Positions 36,351-47,140 of a stretch of DNA of 64,000 bases are shown here, in pieces; the stretch's first letter is position 1; each line of letters opens with the position of its first letter. This stretch comes from JAPPHA01 sp963662815 (GTDB lineage Bacteria; Pseudomonadota; Alphaproteobacteria; Rhodobacterales; Rhodobacteraceae), in the NCBI GenBank assembly GCA_963662815.2, contig CAXXWA010000010.1, positions 124,001 to 188,000 on the forward strand, in the 5' to 3' direction. The position numbers and the translations under genes were made by a program. The notes under the pieces are model-generated. The model did not search any database, had not been told where the DNA came from, and saw nothing but the letters and a program-made list of their open reading frames with translations.

Positions 36351-37589
36351 TCATTCGTCGTAGGACCTCCGGTCTTCGATGACCAGTCCGTCGTTCGCGA
36401 GAGTGCCTGGCTCGAGAATGCGTATGCGGCCGCGCAGCTTCAGGATTTCCCGCGCCGACGCGGCAAGCTCCTCGGCGCGCGCGCCGTCCTCCCGGACCTC
36501 GACATGGACATCGAGACTGTCCTGCTGGCCGGTCCGGCCCACCACGACGCGCGCGCGGACAACGGCTTCGTGGCGCGCAACGAATAGGGCGACCTGCTCC
36601 GGTCGGATGAACATGCCTCGGACCTTTGTCGTCTGGTCCGCCCGCCCCCGCCAGCCCGTGATGCGCATGTTGGTGCGTCCGCAGGGGCTCTGCCCGGGCA
36701 TGGCGGAAGAAAGGTCTCCGGTCGCGAAGCGAATGAGCGGATAGTCGGGGTTCAGGCAGGTGACGAGCACTTCCCCGACCTCGCCGGGAGCGACCGGGGC
36801 GCCGGTACCCGGGGTGACGATTTCCACAACCACGCCCTCGTCCACGATCATGCCTTCCATGGCGGGGCTCTCGAACGCGATGCTGCCGACATCCGCCGTT
36901 CCGTAGAACTGGAGACACCGGATGCCGCGGTCGGCGTACTCCTGCCTGAGACTCGGGAACAGGGCGCCGCCGCCGACGGCGGCGCGCCGGAGCCGCGTGA
37001 GATCCAGACCGAGTTCGTCGCCCTTGTCGAGAACGACCTTCAGGAAGTCCGGCGTCCCGGCATAGGCCGTGGCGCCGAGATGAGCGGCCGCCCGCGCCTG
37101 GAGCTCGCTCTGTCCGGTTCCCGCCGGAATCACCGTGGCGCCCGCTTCGACCGCCGCCGACTCGAACATCACGCCGGCCGGCGTCAGATGGTAGGAACAG
37201 CTGTTGAGCACGATGTCTTCCGCGCAGATGCCGCAGGCGCGAAGGAACCGGCCGAGGCGCCACCAGTCGCCGGTGCGCACGCCGGGTTCGTAAATCGGGC
37301 CGGGAGACTGGAAAAGGAGTTGCTGCCGGACGGCCGGAGCCGCCGTGTAGCCGCCGAGCGGATCGTCGCGGGTCTGCGCCCCCGCGAGATCGGACTTGCG
37401 GGTGACGGGCAGCGCCGCCAGCGCGTCCATGTCGGTTACCGCCGCCGGGTCGATGTCCCGGAGAACGCCGGCGTAGGCCGGCGCATTGCCCTTCGCATGG
37501 GCAACGAGTTCCGGAAGCTCGCGGGCGAGGTCGGCGGCCCGTTCGTCAGGTGACCGGGTCTCCTGCGGGTCGGGTCCTGCGTCGGTCAT
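36351..37589 (-). CDS. Phenylacetate-CoA ligase family protein (PaaK-like)
   Basis: A 412-aa adenylate-forming enzyme. The region GTPDFLKVVLD, GGGALFPSLRQEY, LQFYGTADVGSIAFE, and YPLIRFATGDLSS then GWRGRADQTTKVRGMFI match PaaK-type ligases, which activate aryl or acyl acids to CoA thioesters. The usual phosphate loop SSGTTG is altered (FQSPGPIYE). It is the last gene of the ABC-transporter cluster, so it probably activates the imported substrate. Confidence 0.82.
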   Translation of the reverse strand: MTDAGPDPQETRSPDERAADLARELPELVAHAKGNAPAYAGVLRDIDPAAVTDMDALAALPVTRKSDLAGAQTRDDPLGGYTAAPAVRQQLLFQSPGPIYEPGVRTGDWWRLGRFLRACGICAEDIVLNSCSYHLTPAGVMFESAAVEAGATVIPAGTGQSELQARAAAHLGATAYAGTPDFLKVVLDKGDELGLDLTRLRRAAVGGGALFPSLRQEYADRGIRCLQFYGTADVGSIAFESPAMEGMIVDEGVVVEIVTPGTGAPVAPGEVGEVLVTCLNPDYPLIRFATGDLSSAMPGQSPCGRTNMRITGWRGRADQTTKVRGMFIRPEQVALFVARHEAVVRARVVVGRTGQQDSLDVHVEVREDGARAEELAASAREILKLRGRIRILEPGTLANDGLVIEDRRSYDE

Positions 37590-37665
37590 CGTGGTCTCGC
37601 TCCCTCAACTCGGCCCGCGCCGGTTCGCGCTGCAAGGGCGTTTCGCTGGCGCAGGCCCGGAAAGC

Positions 37666-38490
37666 TCAGCCGAGCCACCTCTTGCGGCGCCGGTAGGAGC
37701 GCACGTCGCGGTAGTTCCGCCTGCCTTCTTCCGACATGCCGAGATAGAATTCCTTGACGTCGGGATTTTCGCGGAGCTCGTCCGCCGGCCCGTCCATGAC
37801 CACGCGGCCGTTCTCGAGAATGTATCCGTAGCCGGCGAACCTGAGCGCCACGTTCGTGTTCTGCTCGGCAAGCAGGAACGACACGCCTTCCTTCTCGTTG
37901 AGATCGCGCACGATGCAGAAGATCTCCTCGACCAGCTGCGGCGCAAGCCCCATGGAGGGTTCGTCGAGAAGCACTGTCTCCGGCCGCGACATGAGCGCGC
38001 GGCCGATCGCGCACATCTGCTGTTCGCCGCCGGATGTATAGCCAGCCTGGCTCCTGCGGCGGTCGCGGAGGCGGGGAAAGTAGGCGTACACCTTTTCGAG
38101 ATCCGCCTGGATGTCGCTGCGTCCTTCGGTTCGCGTATAGGCGCCGGTCAACAGGTTCTCCTCCACGGTGAGATGCTCGAAGCAATGCCGTCCCTCCATG
38201 ACCTGGATAACGCCGCGCCGCACCAGCGCGGACGGGCTGAGATGCGTGGTCTCGGCGCCTCGATAGCTGATGGATCCCTTGGTGATTTCTCCCCGTTCGG
38301 ACCGGAGAAGATTCGATATGGCCTTCAGCGTCGTCGTCTTGCCGGCGCCGTTGCCGCCGAGGAGCGCGGTGATTCCGCCCTTCGGCACCGTCAGGCTGAT
38401 GCCCTTCAGCACCAGGATGACATGGTTGTAGATGACCTCGATGTTGTTGACCTCAAGGAGCAGCTCTCTTGCCCGTTCCCCGTTCTGCAT
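37666..38490 (-). CDS. livF: Branched-chain-type ABC transporter ATPase (LivF-like)
   Basis: A 274-aa ATPase. Walker A GGNGAGKTT near 52, signature SGGEQQ near 163, Walker B VLLDEPSMGLAP, and switch His replaced by AEQN as usual in LivF. ATG 38490 is chosen; the frame extends to 38631 without homology. It pairs with LivG at 42118. Confidence 0.9.
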   Translation of the reverse strand: MQNGERARELLLEVNNIEVIYNHVILVLKGISLTVPKGGITALLGGNGAGKTTTLKAISNLLRSERGEITKGSISYRGAETTHLSPSALVRRGVIQVMEGRHCFEHLTVEENLLTGAYTRTEGRSDIQADLEKVYAYFPRLRDRRRSQAGYTSGGEQQMCAIGRALMSRPETVLLDEPSMGLAPQLVEEIFCIVRDLNEKEGVSFLLAEQNTNVALRFAGYGYILENGRVVMDGPADELRENPDVKEFYLGMSEEGRRNYRDVRSYRRRKRWLG

Positions 38491-38638
38491 GCAGCACCCG
38501 CAATCCAGTTTCCGGGCGCCGCCGCGGCGAATTCCATCAGCCGCGCCCGTCAAGGGTGGTTCCCGCCGGCCGGCGGCCGGCGGGACTACTGGTCCGGCAC
38601 TACTGGTCCACGTCCAGACGTGCCGGACCAAGGCCGGT

Positions 38639-39925
38639 TCAGTTGCAGCGCTCGCTGATGTTGTTTTCCGCGGCGTAGGCTGCGGAATCCTCCTCGATCA
38701 GCGGGCCGATGACATCCATGTCGGACGGCCTGAAACCGGTGATCAGCGTCCAGGTCTTGGCGGTCGCGTCCCACTGCTGAACGGCGCCGAGACCGGGCCC
38801 GCTGTGGTTCTCGCAACTGCCGGAAAAGCTCGGCCCGAAGTTCGGCATTCCGAGAGCCGTCATCTTTTCCTCCGTGATGGCCAGCCCTTCCAGACCGTCG
38901 CGCATCATCTCCGGGGTGAGTTCCGCAACGCCGTGGATTTCCTGGGCCGTTCTGGCCGCCTCGCTGGCGAGCATCCCGGCGTAGAGGCCGCGGTTGTAGA
39001 GGACGGTGCCCACCTGGTCGCCTGCGCCTGCCGCGAGGCCCTTGTCGAACACATGGGCCTTGAGATCGTCGAAGATCGGATAGCCCGACCCGGTATTGTG
39101 AAGCGCCAGCGCCTTGTAGCCGTGCGCCCCCTCGCCGGCGGGAAGCGTGTCTGCTTCCGATCCCGACCACCAGACGCCGATGAAGTTCTCCATCGGGAAC
39201 CGGATGTTGGCGGCTTCCTGGATCGCGACCTGGTTCATCACGCCCCAACCCCACATCAGCACGTAGTCCGGCTTGTCCCGCCTGATCTGCAGCCATTGCG
39301 ACTTCTGCTCCTGTCCGGGATGGTCGACCGGCAGCAGCGCCAGTTCGAAGCCATGCTTCCCGGAAAGCTCCTGAAGCGTCCGGATCGGTTCCTTGCCGTA
39401 GGCTGAATTGTGGTAGACGAGCGCGATCTTCTTGCCCTGGATGTCGTCTCCGTTGAGGTCCAGGATGTGATTGATAGCGATGCTGGCGCCGTGCCAGTAG
39501 TGAGCCGGATAGTTGAAGACGTGGCTGAAGATCCTTCCGTTTGCGGCCGACGTCCGTCCGTAGCCCATGGAGAGCAACGGAATGCCGTCGGCAGTCGCTC
39601 TCGGGATCAGCTGGTAGGTGATCCCCGTCGACATCGGCTGGTAGACGAGGGAGCCCTCGCCCTTGGTCGCCTCGTAGCACTCGACGCCCTTTTCCGTGTT
39701 GTAGCCAGTCTCGCACTCGATGACCCGCGCCTCGACGCCGCCTATGCCGCCGTCGCGCTCGTTGAGCAGCGTGAAGTAGTCGGCATAGCCGTCCGCGTAT
39801 GGAATGCCGTTTGGGGCATACGGGCCGGTCCGGTAGCTGAGCGACGGAAACACGAGATCCGCCGCTGCGGGTCCGGCGGCCAGGGCAACGGCAATCGCGG
39901 TTGACAACAGTTTCTTCTTGCACAT
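38639..39925 (-). CDS. Branched-chain-type ABC transporter substrate-binding protein
   Basis: A 428-aa periplasmic protein of the LivJ type. Signal peptide MCKKKLLSTAIAVALAAG with cleavage after AAA near 22. Domains for ligand binding follow (LSYRTGPYAPNGIPYADGY, GKKIALVYHNSAYGKEP, YVLMWGWGVMNQ). A strong GGAGG site lies 5 nt before the ATG. In this subgroup, linked to CoA ligases, the ligand is likely an aromatic or acyl acid rather than leucine. Confidence 0.9.
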   Translation of the reverse strand: MCKKKLLSTAIAVALAAGPAAADLVFPSLSYRTGPYAPNGIPYADGYADYFTLLNERDGGIGGVEARVIECETGYNTEKGVECYEATKGEGSLVYQPMSTGITYQLIPRATADGIPLLSMGYGRTSAANGRIFSHVFNYPAHYWHGASIAINHILDLNGDDIQGKKIALVYHNSAYGKEPIRTLQELSGKHGFELALLPVDHPGQEQKSQWLQIRRDKPDYVLMWGWGVMNQVAIQEAANIRFPMENFIGVWWSGSEADTLPAGEGAHGYKALALHNTGSGYPIFDDLKAHVFDKGLAAGAGDQVGTVLYNRGLYAGMLASEAARTAQEIHGVAELTPEMMRDGLEGLAITEEKMTALGMPNFGPSFSGSCENHSGPGLGAVQQWDATAKTWTLITGFRPSDMDVIGPLIEEDSAAYAAENNISERCN

Positions 39926-39984
39926 GGTTTCCTCCTTCCATGGATCGGCGGTTGCGGGCACACACGGCGCCCGGGATCGCGGCC

Positions 39985-41061
39985 CTAGTGCGGGAAGGGC
40001 CACAGACGAAGTTTCTCCTTGATGATTCGCCACAACATTGCAAGGCCGTGCGGCTCCACTATCAGGAAGAATACAATGAGCGCGCCGACTATGGCGAACT
40101 CGAAATGCGCGGCGAGGTCGGTCGCCCAGCCGAACTGGCCGACCATTATGTTCTTCAGCAGAACTGGCAGCAGCACCATGAAGGCGGCCCCCGCAAAAGA
40201 CCCGAGAACCGAGCCGAGACCGCCAATGATGATCATGAAGAGGACGACGAAGGACTTCTGTATTCCGAAGGCCTCGGTCACCTCGACGGCGCCGAGGTAG
40301 ATGCTGAAGAACAGCGCTCCGGATACGCCGACGTAGAAGGAACTGACGGCGAAGGCGCTGAGTTTCGTACGCAGCGGATTGACGCCGATGATCTCCGCCG
40401 CGATGTCCATGTCCCTGATCGCCATCCACTTTCGCCCGTTGGCGCCGCGCGTCATGTTCCGCGCGAGCCACGCGAGCGCCACCACGAACACCAGGCAGAA
40501 GAGATAGGCCGCGCCCGGCGGCGCCTCCGGGCCGGATACGTGGAATCCGAGAACCGAGCGCGCCGGCGCATTGATCTGGCCGGACGCGGAATAGTTGTAG
40601 AACCATCCGACCTTGTTGAACAGCCAGACAAGGAAGAACTGCGCGGCGAGCGTCGCGACCGCAAGATAGAAGCCCTTGATGCGCAGCGACGGCAGTCCGA
40701 AAATCAATCCGACGAGCGCGGTGACGCCGCCTGATAGCAGGACGCAGAAGAAAATGTTCAATTCCGGAAATGCGGTCATGAACTTGTAGCAGGCGTAGGC
40801 GCCAACGGCCATGAACCCGCCGGTGCCGAGCGAGACCTGCCCGCAGTAACCGGTAAGGATGTTGAGCCCGATCGCGGCGATCGCGTAGATCAGGAAGGGC
40901 AGGATGACCGCGTTTGCCCAGTAGTCGTTGATGACGAATGGAACGACGAGAAACGCGAGCCCCAGGATCACGAAGTAGACCTGGCGGTCGATCGCAATCG
41001 AGAACGTCGCCTGGTCGGCGGCGTAGGACGTCTTGAAGTCTCCCACTTCCCGGTAGATCAC
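39985..41061 (-). CDS. livM: Branched-chain-type ABC transporter permease (LivM-like)
   Basis: A 358-aa membrane protein with about nine hydrophobic segments. AIAAIGLNILTGYCGQVSLG and GGLGSVLGSFAGAAF are typical of LivM. GTG 41061, 2 bp after the livH stop, gives VIYREVGDFKTSYA as the start; earlier in-frame codons are antisense-like. Confidence 0.9.
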   Translation of the reverse strand: MIYREVGDFKTSYAADQATFSIAIDRQVYFVILGLAFLVVPFVINDYWANAVILPFLIYAIAAIGLNILTGYCGQVSLGTGGFMAVGAYACYKFMTAFPELNIFFCVLLSGGVTALVGLIFGLPSLRIKGFYLAVATLAAQFFLVWLFNKVGWFYNYSASGQINAPARSVLGFHVSGPEAPPGAAYLFCLVFVVALAWLARNMTRGANGRKWMAIRDMDIAAEIIGVNPLRTKLSAFAVSSFYVGVSGALFFSIYLGAVEVTEAFGIQKSFVVLFMIIIGGLGSVLGSFAGAAFMVLLPVLLKNIMVGQFGWATDLAAHFEFAIVGALIVFFLIVEPHGLAMLWRIIKEKLRLWPFPH

Positions 41062-41063
41062 GG

Positions 41064-42062
41064 TCAGACCCTCTCGATGATGCGCTCGCCGAAAAGTCCT
41101 TGCGGGCGGAACACCAGGAAAACGAGCGCAAGCATGTAGGCGAACCAGTTTTCCGTGGCACCCCCGAGATACGGCGCGCCCACGAGGAATTCGAACAGCT
41201 TCTCGCCGACGCCGATGATGAGGCCGCCTATGATGGCGCCGGGTATCGACGTGAAGCCGCCCAGCATCAGCACCGGCAGAGCCTTCAGCGCGATGAGGGA
41301 CAACGAGAACTGCACGCCCGACTTGGAACCCCACATGATGCCCGCGACGAGTGCCACGAACCCCGCGATCGACCAGACGATGACCCAGATCACGCGCAGC
41401 GAGATTCCGACCGACAACGCCGCCTGGTGGTCGTCGGCGACGGCTCTGAGCGCGCGCCCCGTCCTGGTGTACTGCGAGAACAGGACAAGGCTTGCAACCA
41501 GGAGGGCCGCAACCGCCGAGGCCCACATGTCCAGGTTGTCGAGATAGAACCCGTAGAAATCCTCGCCGCCCAGGAACGCGGTCTTCTCCTCGATCCAGAG
41601 GTTTCCTCCCTTCGGAATTCCGACGTCGAGCTTCTTGATGTCCGCACCCCACATCAGGTCTCCGAATCCTTCCATGAAATAGGCAAGGCCGATTGTGGCC
41701 ATGAAAAGTATGATCGGTTCCTGATTGACGAGGTGGCGCAGTATAAGCCGTTCGACGAGCCAGGCGAAAACGAACATGACGCCGAGCGTAAGGAGGGTCG
41801 CGACGATCGCCGGAAGGTGCCAGCCGAGGTGATGGACGTTCGTGCCGAAGATCGCGTTGACGAGATGGGCGAACGGGATCTGCCCGTCCTGAAAGCCGAC
41901 GAGCGTCAGCGCCGCAAAGAGAGCCATGACCCCCTGCGCGTAGTTGAATATTCCGGACGCCTTGAAGATCAGGACGAATCCGAGGGCGACCAGGGCGTAC
42001 ATCACCCCCGACATCAACCCGTTCAGGAACACCTCGACCCCGAAGAGGAAACCTGCGGACAT
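41064..42062 (-). CDS. livH: Branched-chain-type ABC transporter permease (LivH-like)
   Basis: A 332-aa membrane protein with eight to nine hydrophobic helices. LNGLMSGVMYALVALGFVLI and GGFTSIPGAIIGGLIIGVGE are characteristic. Forms the channel with LivM. Confidence 0.92.
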   Translation of the reverse strand: MSAGFLFGVEVFLNGLMSGVMYALVALGFVLIFKASGIFNYAQGVMALFAALTLVGFQDGQIPFAHLVNAIFGTNVHHLGWHLPAIVATLLTLGVMFVFAWLVERLILRHLVNQEPIILFMATIGLAYFMEGFGDLMWGADIKKLDVGIPKGGNLWIEEKTAFLGGEDFYGFYLDNLDMWASAVAALLVASLVLFSQYTRTGRALRAVADDHQAALSVGISLRVIWVIVWSIAGFVALVAGIMWGSKSGVQFSLSLIALKALPVLMLGGFTSIPGAIIGGLIIGVGEKLFEFLVGAPYLGGATENWFAYMLALVFLVFRPQGLFGERIIERV

Positions 42063-42117
42063 CTACCGTCCTCCCGCGCCCGCAGCGGCCAGGCCGCGCC
42101 GGTCCGTATGCCGACGC

Positions 42118-42939
42118 CTAGTCATGCGCGACACCGAGGTAGGCGTCAATCACCGCCGGGTTGCTGCGCACCTCTTCCGGCGTGCCGTCTCCGATCTTGC
42201 GGCCGTAGTCCATTACGACAACCCGGTCGGCGAGATCCATGACCACGCCCATGTCATGTTCGATGAGCGCGATGGTTGTGCCGAACTCGTCGTTGACGTC
42301 GAGAACGAACCGGGACATGTCCTCCTTTTCCTCGACGTTCATGCCCGCCATCGGTTCGTCGAGAAGCAGGAGGGCCGGTTCGGCGGCGAGCGCGCGGCCA
42401 AGTTCCACGCGCTTCTGCAGGCCGTAGGGCAACCTGCCGACGGGCGTCTTGCGGATCGACTGGATTTCAAGGAAGTCGATGATCTGCTCGACGGCTTCCC
42501 TGTGCTCGACCTCCTCGCGCACGGCCCTGCCGAACCATGCCATCTGGCTGAAGATCCCCGACTTCATGCGGGTCAGACGGCCCGTCATGATGTTGTCCAG
42601 CGTGGTCATTCCCCGGAATAGCGCGATGTTCTGGAAGGTGCGGGCGATGCCCTGGCTCGCAATCTGGTGCGGCCGGAGCGCGCGGCGCCTCTCGCCACGA
42701 AACCAAACCTCCCCTTCCTGCGGATGGTAGAAGCCGTTGATGACGTTCAGCATCGACGACTTGCCCGCGCCGTTCGGGCCGATGATGGCCCGGATCTCGC
42801 CTTCAAGAATGTCGAACGACATGTCCCGGATGGCGACGACTCCGCCGAATCGCAGGGTAATGTTCCTGAACTCCATGACGGCGAGGGTAGCGGGTCCGTC
42901 CGACCGGGCTCCCGGCTGCTCCGATGCGGCGACGTTCAT
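42118..42939 (-). CDS. livG: Branched-chain-type ABC transporter ATPase (LivG-like)
   Basis: A 273-aa ATPase with Walker A GPNGAGKSS near 54, QNIALFRGMTTLDN, signature LPYGLQKRVELGRAL, and Walker B LLLDEPMAGM. Its start overlaps the CoA ligase stop by 4 bp, tying both into one transcript. Confidence 0.92.
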   Translation of the reverse strand: MNVAASEQPGARSDGPATLAVMEFRNITLRFGGVVAIRDMSFDILEGEIRAIIGPNGAGKSSMLNVINGFYHPQEGEVWFRGERRRALRPHQIASQGIARTFQNIALFRGMTTLDNIMTGRLTRMKSGIFSQMAWFGRAVREEVEHREAVEQIIDFLEIQSIRKTPVGRLPYGLQKRVELGRALAAEPALLLLDEPMAGMNVEEKEDMSRFVLDVNDEFGTTIALIEHDMGVVMDLADRVVVMDYGRKIGDGTPEEVRSNPAVIDAYLGVAHD

Positions 42940-44873
42940 GCCGCCCTCCGAACCTGCACTTGGGAACCGACATCCCGAATCTCGAGCGTTGCGGCGATCC
43001 TGCCCTTCCGCCCGTCCTCGTAGGTCACTTCCGTTTCGGTCGCGACTTCGCTAGAACCGTCGTAGAGGGCATCGATCAAGTCGGCGTACTTGCCCTCGAC
43101 GATGCGCCTGCGCACCTTTCTGGTGCGCGTCAGCTCGCCGTCGTCGGCGTCGAGCTCCTTGTGCAGGATGAGGAAGCGACCGATCACGCAGCCGGACAGG
43201 GATTCGTCTCCCGAAAGGGACTCGTTCACCTCCGCGACGTGGTCCTGGATCATCGCGTAGACCTGCGGATGCGCCGCGAGTTCCTGGTAGGATGCATAGG
43301 CGATGTTGTTGCGCTCCGCCCAGTTTCCGACGGCGGCAAGATCGATGTTGACGATTGCGGCGCACATCCGGCGCCCAGCGCCGAACACCACCGCTTCAAG
43401 GATGTTCGGATAGAACTTCAGCTTGTTCTCGACGTACTTCGGCGCGAAGAGGCGCCCGTCGGCGGTCCTGCCGACATCCTTTGCCCGATCTATGATCCTG
43501 AGGTGGCCGGTTCCGGACTCCAGGACCCCGGCGTCTCCCGTAGCGACCCAGCCGTCCGGCCCCTTGGTTTCCCGCGTGCTCTCCGGGTTTCGGAAATACT
43601 CCACGAACACGCCCGGCGAGCGGTAGTGGACTTCGCCGGCGTCATCGATCCTGATCTCGACGCCGGGCGACGGCACCCCGACGGTGTCCGCCCTCACCTC
43701 GCCGTCAGGTTGCTGCGTAATGAACACGCTGGCTTCGGTCTGGCCGTAGAGTTGCTTGAGGTTGATTCCGATCGAGCGGTAGAACGAGAAAATCTCCGGC
43801 CCGATCGCCTCGCCGGCCGTGTAGCCGACGCGGATGCAGGACAACCCGAGCGCGTTCCTGAGCGGACCGTAGACGAGGAAGTCGCCGAGGCGGTAAATCA
43901 ACCTGTCTCTGGCGCCGACCGACTTCTTGTCAAGGAGATCGGGGCCGGTTCTGCGCGCATGCTCCATGAAGTAGCTGAACATGCGCCGTTTCAGGCGACT
44001 CGCATCCTCCATCCGGATCATGACGGACGTCAGCATCTGTTCGAAGATCCTTGGCGGCGCGAAGTAGTAGCTCGGACCGATTTCGCGGAGATCCTGATGC
44101 ATCGTCGCCTCGCTCTCGGGACAGGCGACGCAAAACCCGGCCCAAAAGGCCTGGCCGATGGAAAAGATGAAGTCCCCGACCCAGGCCATGGGGAGGTACG
44201 CAAGGACGGTATCGCCCGTCGATAGCCTGTCGAACTCGCACGAATTCCTGGACGTCTCGATGATGTTGCGGTTCGACAGCACGACTCCCTTCGGCCGACC
44301 GGTGGTGCCGGACGTGTACAGCATCACGCAGGTGCTGCTGTCGTCCTGCGCAGCGCGCCGGCGGTCAAGTTCTGCCCGGGTCTCCGCATCGCTTCCGCGT
44401 CCGCGCGCCTGAACTTCCCTGAAGTCGTGAAGGGACGTCTTGTCGTACTTCCGCAAACCGGACGGATCAAGATAGATCACCTGTTCGAGGTCCGCGAGCT
44501 GTTCGCGCGCCTCGATGATCTTGTCGACCTGCTCCTGATCGCCGGCGACTGCGAACCGCGCCTTGCAGTGATCGAGCACATACGCCATCTCGTCCGCGAC
44601 CGCGTCCTGATAGAGAGGAACCGGAACGGCGCCCGCGCTTTGGATGGCGACCAGCGCCATGTAGAGGCGCGGTCGGTTGCGGCCGACAATCGCCACATGG
44701 TCGCCCTCCTGCAGGCCAAGCCGCAGAAGCCCGAGCGCCAGCGCCTCGATTTCCCCTGCCGCCTCCTGCCAGGTCCAGGTCTGCCAGATGCCGAATTCCT
44801 TTTCCCGGTAGGCGGGGGCGCCGCCGCGAATCGCGGCGTTTCGCGCAAGCAGCTTCGGTATGGTGTCGGGCAT
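42936..44873 (-). CDS. AMP-dependent synthetase/ligase (long-chain-type acyl-CoA ligase)
   Basis: A 645-aa ANL enzyme. P-loop MLYTSGTTGRPKG near 185, GYTAGEAIGPEIF, LYGQTEASV, and GWVATGDAG with IIDRAKDVG are all present. It should activate a carboxylic acid with ATP and CoA. First gene of the seven-gene transporter operon. ATG 44873 gives MPDTIPKLLARN; an upstream ATG at 44954 is also in frame. Confidence 0.88.
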   Translation of the reverse strand: MPDTIPKLLARNAAIRGGAPAYREKEFGIWQTWTWQEAAGEIEALALGLLRLGLQEGDHVAIVGRNRPRLYMALVAIQSAGAVPVPLYQDAVADEMAYVLDHCKARFAVAGDQEQVDKIIEAREQLADLEQVIYLDPSGLRKYDKTSLHDFREVQARGRGSDAETRAELDRRRAAQDDSSTCVMLYTSGTTGRPKGVVLSNRNIIETSRNSCEFDRLSTGDTVLAYLPMAWVGDFIFSIGQAFWAGFCVACPESEATMHQDLREIGPSYYFAPPRIFEQMLTSVMIRMEDASRLKRRMFSYFMEHARRTGPDLLDKKSVGARDRLIYRLGDFLVYGPLRNALGLSCIRVGYTAGEAIGPEIFSFYRSIGINLKQLYGQTEASVFITQQPDGEVRADTVGVPSPGVEIRIDDAGEVHYRSPGVFVEYFRNPESTRETKGPDGWVATGDAGVLESGTGHLRIIDRAKDVGRTADGRLFAPKYVENKLKFYPNILEAVVFGAGRRMCAAIVNIDLAAVGNWAERNNIAYASYQELAAHPQVYAMIQDHVAEVNESLSGDESLSGCVIGRFLILHKELDADDGELTRTRKVRRRIVEGKYADLIDALYDGSSEVATETEVTYEDGRKGRIAATLEIRDVGSQVQVRRAA

Positions 44874-45075
44874 GTGCCCGGACTCGGTGCCCGCAGCCAC
44901 AATTTCCTCCCTCGCCCGCTCCGGTTTCAACCGGTTCACGGAACCTGCCGCCAACCCTGGCGTTGCAATCGGCAGTAACCGTTTAATTGCCGCCGGGCGC
45001 TACATCAAGCGCGCTGCCGTTCTGAAGGGACGACCTGCTTTGTCAAATCGATGCCCGCCTGATATTTGCGCTGGC
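44874..45075. promoter_or_regulatory. Divergent promoter region of the transporter operon and mutL
   Basis: A 202-bp gap between the outward-facing starts of the CoA ligase and mutL. It must hold promoters for both; I see no clear operator repeat. Confidence 0.4.
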
Positions 45076-46938
<1,863 letters not shown>

Positions 46939-47140
46939 TGCGCACCCCGGAGCCTGATGCGCCGGGTTGCACGCCCGTTGCTTCGGTCTCGCGCGCGGGG
47001 CCCTGAGGGAATCAGCGAGTCCGCGTTGCGTCCCTGCAATCGCGCGCGAATTCCCCTTGCGCTCCGCGTCGACGGAATCGCCTGCAAGGAGCGCGCTGGC
47101 GCGGCCCGGTTCAAGCATTCGGCCATGTCCTGGAGCGGCC

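Noticed and set aside
36041..36382. Possible 113-aa gene between the MBL hydrolase and the PaaK-like ligase
   Set aside because: No family pattern, runs antisense into the ligase gene, and its composition is like other shadow frames. Kept only as a note on the intergenic stretch.
39901..40734. Plus-strand frame opposite livM (277 codons)
   Set aside because: Antisense to a clear membrane permease; no domain pattern, no ribosome site.
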